In this document: in pieces, positions 60,857 to 64,000 of the stretch | How positions within the stretch are numbered: the stretch's first letter is position 1 | How the letters are laid out: every line of letters begins with the position of its first letter | DNA from: Parafrankia irregularis | GTDB taxonomy: Bacteria; Actinomycetota; Actinomycetes; Frankiales; Frankiaceae | Assembly: GCF_001536285.1 (NCBI RefSeq) | Contig: NZ_FAOZ01000013.1 | Location: forward strand, 62,001-126,000 | Direction of reading: 5' to 3' | DNA length: 64,000 bases | Program-made: the position numbers and the translations under genes | Notes under the pieces: model-generated | What the model was told of the DNA's origin: nothing | What the model saw: the letters and a program-made list of their open reading frames with translations, nothing else | Database searches by the model: none

Positions 60857-61693
60857 TTAGGCCGCGGTCACGATGGCGTCTTCCAGAAATCGGACGGCCG
60901 TGGTCCCAGTCAGGCGGCGGACCTCGTCGTTCATGTGCGACTGGCTCGCATAGCCCGCGGCGACGGCGACGGACGCCAGGGAGAAGGAGGACGAGCCCGG
61001 CGACGTACGCCCCGGCGACTGCGCCGCCCACTCAGCCACCGGCCGCCCCGCCGGCACCGAGGGCGGTGCGGGCGGCCGCTGGGTGAGTGTCACCAGCCGT
61101 CGCAGCCGCGCGACCCGGGCGAAAATCTTGGGGCCGTATCCGACCGCACCCAGCATTCTGCGGTGAAGCTGACGCTCGCCGACCCCGAGTTCCGCCGCGA
61201 CGACCGAAACCCGCGCGCCCGGATGCGTAAGGCGGCGCACCGCGGCCCGGACCAGCGGGTCCGGGCGGGCCGTGGCCCGGCGGGTCACCATGTCGACCAG
61301 CAGCTCCAACCTGCGCGCCGGGGCGGCCTCGACCAGCCGGCCCCGAAGCTCGGCCGTGCTGTCGCCCCGCTTCCGGGACGCCTGACCACCCCAGAGAAGA
61401 TCCACATCGATCTGGAGATCACGCACATCGCACGCGGGGACACCGAGCACCACACCTGCCGCGCCAGGACGCAGCCGGACGCCGGAGGACATCGCCCCCG
61501 CAGGCAGCGCCACGTCGCGGAAACGGGTGTCAGGCCCCGCCACCACCAGCTCACGGCCGGCGAGCCAGATCAGGTCGACGCATCCGTCCGGCACCACCCT
61601 CTGGACGTGGTCACCGGCCGGCTCCTGCTCCCACAGGCAGGCCACCACCGGCGCCACGGCATCGGGTGCCTGGTATTCGCGGTACACCGACAT
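60857..61693 (-). CDS. AraC-family transcriptional regulator
   Basis: A 278-residue regulator. The N-terminal domain (YREYQAPDAVAPVVACLWEQ, VVPDGCVDLIWLAGRELVVAG) matches the DUF6597 type found before AraC DNA-binding domains. The C-terminal HTH pair begins VSVVAAELGVGERQLHRRM and ends YASQSHMNDEVRRLTGTTAV. An Ala/Pro/Ser-rich insert of about 40 residues separates the two HTH halves. ATG at 61693 has a GTGAGGTG site. Divergent from the lipoprotein esterase gene, which may be its target. Confidence 0.85.
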   Translation of the reverse strand: MSVYREYQAPDAVAPVVACLWEQEPAGDHVQRVVPDGCVDLIWLAGRELVVAGPDTRFRDVALPAGAMSSGVRLRPGAAGVVLGVPACDVRDLQIDVDLLWGGQASRKRGDSTAELRGRLVEAAPARRLELLVDMVTRRATARPDPLVRAAVRRLTHPGARVSVVAAELGVGERQLHRRMLGAVGYGPKIFARVARLRRLVTLTQRPPAPPSVPAGRPVAEWAAQSPGRTSPGSSSFSLASVAVAAGYASQSHMNDEVRRLTGTTAVRFLEDAIVTAA

Positions 61694-61831
61694 CACCTCA
61701 CGGCATGCAATCACACGTCACGCCCGAAGCCAGACGCCCGGAATCTCGGTATCAGCAATGCCGACCCACACAGGACCGGTTCAGCCGAGTATGGTCCCTT
61801 CATTCTCGGCCCAGCATCGAGGAGACCACGG

Positions 61832-63016
61832 ATGAACGCACGCCGGATTCTCTCCGCCATGACCGGCCTCGCTCTGGTCGGCGGACTGGCCGCCTGCGGC
61901 TCCTCGACTGAAAGCCAACCGGGCTCCGCGCGCACCGCGGGGACGGCGGACTCCCGGGCCGCTGCGCCGACTCCCCGGCCAGCACCACTGGACATCTCGT
62001 TCACCGATCCTTCGTTCGACACCGGCACCGCCAGCGGCGTCCGGTTCGCCACAGACATCTCCTGCGGCGCGGACCGCCTCAACGCCTTCGACATCGCGCT
62101 TCCCGCCTCCGCGCGGACGCCCGCGACCGCGTCGGCGTCCACGTCGACCCCTGCCCCTGCATCTGCCGCCGCATCTGCCGCTGCCGCTGCGTCCGCTGTG
62201 CCGCTCGTCATCCATCTGCACGGCGGCGGGTTCATCAACGGGGACAAGTCCACCTTCTGGACGAACGGGTTCGACGACCCCGCGGCCACCGGTTCGGCCC
62301 CGGCGCAGCTCCTGTCCGCCGGGACGGCGGTCGCCAGCATGAACTACCGGCTCCTCGGAGCCGAGGACGACAAGGGTGTCATCAAACCGATGACCGACGT
62401 GGCGCGCTGCCTGCAGTACATCCGCTACCACGCGGACTCGTTCGGCATCGACCCGAACCGGATCGCCCTCCTCGGCAACTCGGCGGGTGCTGGCACCGCG
62501 CTGTGGCTCGGCTTCCACGACGACCTCGCGGACCAGGACTCCACCGACCCCGTCGCCCGGATGTCGACCCGGCCACAGGCCGTCGCGGTGAACCAGACCC
62601 AGGCCACCTACGACATCGTGCGGTGGGGTGACGACGTCTTCGCCGACTACGCCGACCAGCTCAAACCAGGTCTCATGAAGCTCATCGAAGCCGTCCCCGA
62701 GGGCCGGCGCATGCTCGCCTTCTACGGGATCAAGCAGTTCGGCGACGTCACCCGGCCGGACATCGTCACCTACCGGCACAACGTCGACATGCTCGGCTTG
62801 ATGGACGCCTCGGACGTCCCCTTCTGGGCGGCGAACACCAGCACACCGGAGGCGCTGCCGCTGGGTGCCGACGTCATGTTCCACCACCCCTGGCACGCCC
62901 GTGCGCTCTCCGAACGCGCCGAGCAGGTCGGCCTCGACGCGACCGCCACCTGGGGAGAGGGCAGGATCCCGCCGATCTCCGCGGTCGACTACGTGCTCCG
63001 CGCGCTGAACCGCTGA
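61832..63016 (+). CDS. alpha/beta hydrolase lipoprotein (esterase)
   Basis: A 394-residue exported esterase. The signal peptide ends in the lipobox LAAC (Cys near residue 22), so it is anchored on the outer face of the membrane. After a low-complexity linker, the mature part has the oxyanion motif IHLHGGGFINGD (near residue 130) and the nucleophile elbow GNSAGAGTALW (Ser near 216), as in the hormone-sensitive lipase/carboxylesterase group. The His is probably in MFHHPWHARAL. An Ala/Ser/Thr/Pro-rich run sits just before HGGG. ATG at 61832 follows GAGGAGACC. Confidence 0.9.
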   Translation: MNARRILSAMTGLALVGGLAACGSSTESQPGSARTAGTADSRAAAPTPRPAPLDISFTDPSFDTGTASGVRFATDISCGADRLNAFDIALPASARTPATASASTSTPAPASAAASAAAAASAVPLVIHLHGGGFINGDKSTFWTNGFDDPAATGSAPAQLLSAGTAVASMNYRLLGAEDDKGVIKPMTDVARCLQYIRYHADSFGIDPNRIALLGNSAGAGTALWLGFHDDLADQDSTDPVARMSTRPQAVAVNQTQATYDIVRWGDDVFADYADQLKPGLMKLIEAVPEGRRMLAFYGIKQFGDVTRPDIVTYRHNVDMLGLMDASDVPFWAANTSTPEALPLGADVMFHHPWHARALSERAEQVGLDATATWGEGRIPPISAVDYVLRALNR

Positions 63017-63160
63017 ACCGTGAACCGCTGAGCCAGCCGAGCGACCGAGCCGACTGTCAGCCCATTGCCGCTCCGACGTTCCGACGCCGGGCAGCGGGGC
63101 AGGAAGAAATGGGGGTTTGCGCGGCGCAGGGGCGGTCACCTGGCGGAAGGGAGGGGCGAG
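63017..63160. other. short gap before the final gene
   Basis: No gene is visible. GGAAGGGAGGGGCGAG, an unusually rich ribosome-binding region, ends directly before the ATG at 63161. Confidence 0.5.
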
Positions 63161-64000
63161 ATGCTCTTCCAGAATCGCGAACATGCGGGGCAGGAGCTCG
63201 GCCGACGACTGGCGTATCTCGGCGGCCAGCAGGTGGTGGTCGTCGGTCTCCCCCGAGGGGGTGTGGTCGTCGCCTACGAGGTCGCCCGGGCGCTGGGTGC
63301 ACCGCTGGACGTCATCGTCGTCCGGAAGCTCGGCGTTCCGGTGCAGCCGGAGCTGGCTATGGGTGCAATCGCCGAGGGCGGTGTGCTGGTGGTCAACGAC
63401 GAGACCCGGCTGCTGGCCAGCATCACCCCGGGAGATCTCCACGCGGTGGAAGCACGTGAACGGGTGGAACTCGACCGCCGGATCCGGCGCTTCCGCGGAT
63501 CGCAGCCCCGGGTTCCACTGGCCGGCCGCACCGTGGTCGTGGTTGACGACGGGATCGCGACCGGCGCGACCGCTGCCGCCGCCTGCCAGGCGGTCCGGGC
63601 CGCCGGCGCCGCCCGCGTTGTCCTCGCCGCACCCGTCGGCCCGCCGGAACGGATCGCATGGCTGCACCAGTTCGCCGAGGAGGTGGTCTGCCTGGCCACC
63701 CCGGACGAGTTCTTCGCCATCGGCGCCTTCTACGTCGACTTCACCCAGACCGCGGATGAGGAGGTCACCGACCTGCTGCATCGGGCCGCCCTCATCGCCG
63801 CCCCGGCGGCCGGTCACACCGTGCATGCCAACGGGACCGCAGGCACCGCGAGGACCGGTGGCGCATCGCCGGCGCATGCCGTCGAGGTCCGAATTCCAAC
63901 AGACACGACAAAGCTGAGTGGAGATCTCACTGTTCCCGACCATCCGCACGGTCTGGTCGTGTTCGCCCACGGGAGCGGCAGCAGCCGCCAAAGCCCACGC
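63161..64000 (+). CDS. phosphoribosyltransferase-alpha/beta hydrolase fusion, truncated by the window end
   Basis: The frame is open to the last base, giving 280 residues of a longer protein. The first 220 residues are a type I phosphoribosyltransferase: GLPRGGVVVAYEVARALG, VRKLGVPVQPELAMGAIAEG and the PRPP loop VVVVDDGIATGATAAAA. After an Ala/Gly linker, DLTVPDHPHGLVVFAHGSGS begins a dienelactone-hydrolase-like domain. The same two-domain order is known in Mycobacterium (Rv0571c-type). Substrates are unknown. ATG at 63161 follows a strong AAGGGAGGGG site. Confidence 0.9.
   Translation, partial: MLFQNREHAGQELGRRLAYLGGQQVVVVGLPRGGVVVAYEVARALGAPLDVIVVRKLGVPVQPELAMGAIAEGGVLVVNDETRLLASITPGDLHAVEARERVELDRRIRRFRGSQPRVPLAGRTVVVVDDGIATGATAAAACQAVRAAGAARVVLAAPVGPPERIAWLHQFAEEVVCLATPDEFFAIGAFYVDFTQTADEEVTDLLHRAALIAAPAAGHTVHANGTAGTARTGGASPAHAVEVRIPTDTTKLSGDLTVPDHPHGLVVFAHGSGSSRQSPR

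Noticed and set aside
61781-63991. 736-residue minus-strand frame over the esterase and the phosphoribosyltransferase
   Set aside because: Both plus-strand genes show clear catalytic motifs, and the antisense frame does not.

Overview
The window is very high G+C DNA with GTG and TTG starts, 4-base stop/start overlaps and actinobacterial gene families throughout (MetH with a SAH riboswitch, LtrA, DUF2252, DUF6461, WYL regulators, DnaK-GrpE-DnaJ-ClpB, wax ester synthase/DGAT). It looks like the chromosome of a Frankia-like actinobacterium. The genus is an inference from style, not from a database match. I saw no phage, plasmid, tRNA, rRNA, CRISPR array or intact insertion sequence.

Layout. 0-13 kb: a DUF6461 protein, a MarR-controlled DHA2 drug exporter, two alpha/beta hydrolases, DoxX, an L,D-transpeptidase lipoprotein, a SnoaL-like protein, a DUF2252 protein, and a WYL regulator divergent from a VOC protein with a perfect operator between them. 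13-20 kb: metH behind a probable S-adenosylhomocysteine riboswitch, a LigD-type phosphoesterase-polymerase without ligase, and EthD and CYTH proteins. 20.5-31 kb: a catabolic region (3Fe-4S ferredoxin, TauD/TfdA dioxygenase, AhpD-like protein, 3-hydroxyisobutyrate-type dehydrogenase, TetR, SDR, paired acyl-CoA dehydrogenases, EthD-like protein, eroded crotonase). 31-38 kb: a response regulator-histidine kinase-LtrA operon and a DUF1800-DUF1501 pair. 38-42 kb: acyl-CoA dehydrogenase, haloperoxidase-type hydrolase, wax ester synthase/DGAT. 43-49 kb: a branched-chain 2-oxoacid dehydrogenase operon (E1 alpha, E1 beta, E2) running into pheA and a CaiB-type CoA-transferase. 49.5-58.5 kb: pentapeptide protein, small CxxC protein and a stress-chaperone operon (dnaK-grpE-dnaJ-cbpM-like-clpB) divergent from hsp20. 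58.6-64 kb: DegT-type aminotransferase, terpenoid-cyclase-fold protein, AraC regulator, lipoprotein esterase, and a phosphoribosyltransferase-hydrolase fusion cut by the window end.

The most striking feature is not a gene. Seven copies of a dispersed palindromic element (A-G in the feature list) lie in seven different intergenic regions, in both orientations. Each has a stem of about 22-24 bp with a short loop; the better copies carry conserved 5' and 3' flanking modules, giving composites of about 120-200 bp. In at least four sequence variants the two arms have changed together, which suggests selection on, or copying of, the folded structure. One copy supplies the stop codon of the MFS gene. 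The second theme is short tandem repeat expansion: units of 6, 18 and 24 bp inside reading frames (WYL regulator, LigD, histidine kinase, response regulator, BCKDH E2, EthD-like protein) and units of 10, 13, 15 and 17 bp between genes.
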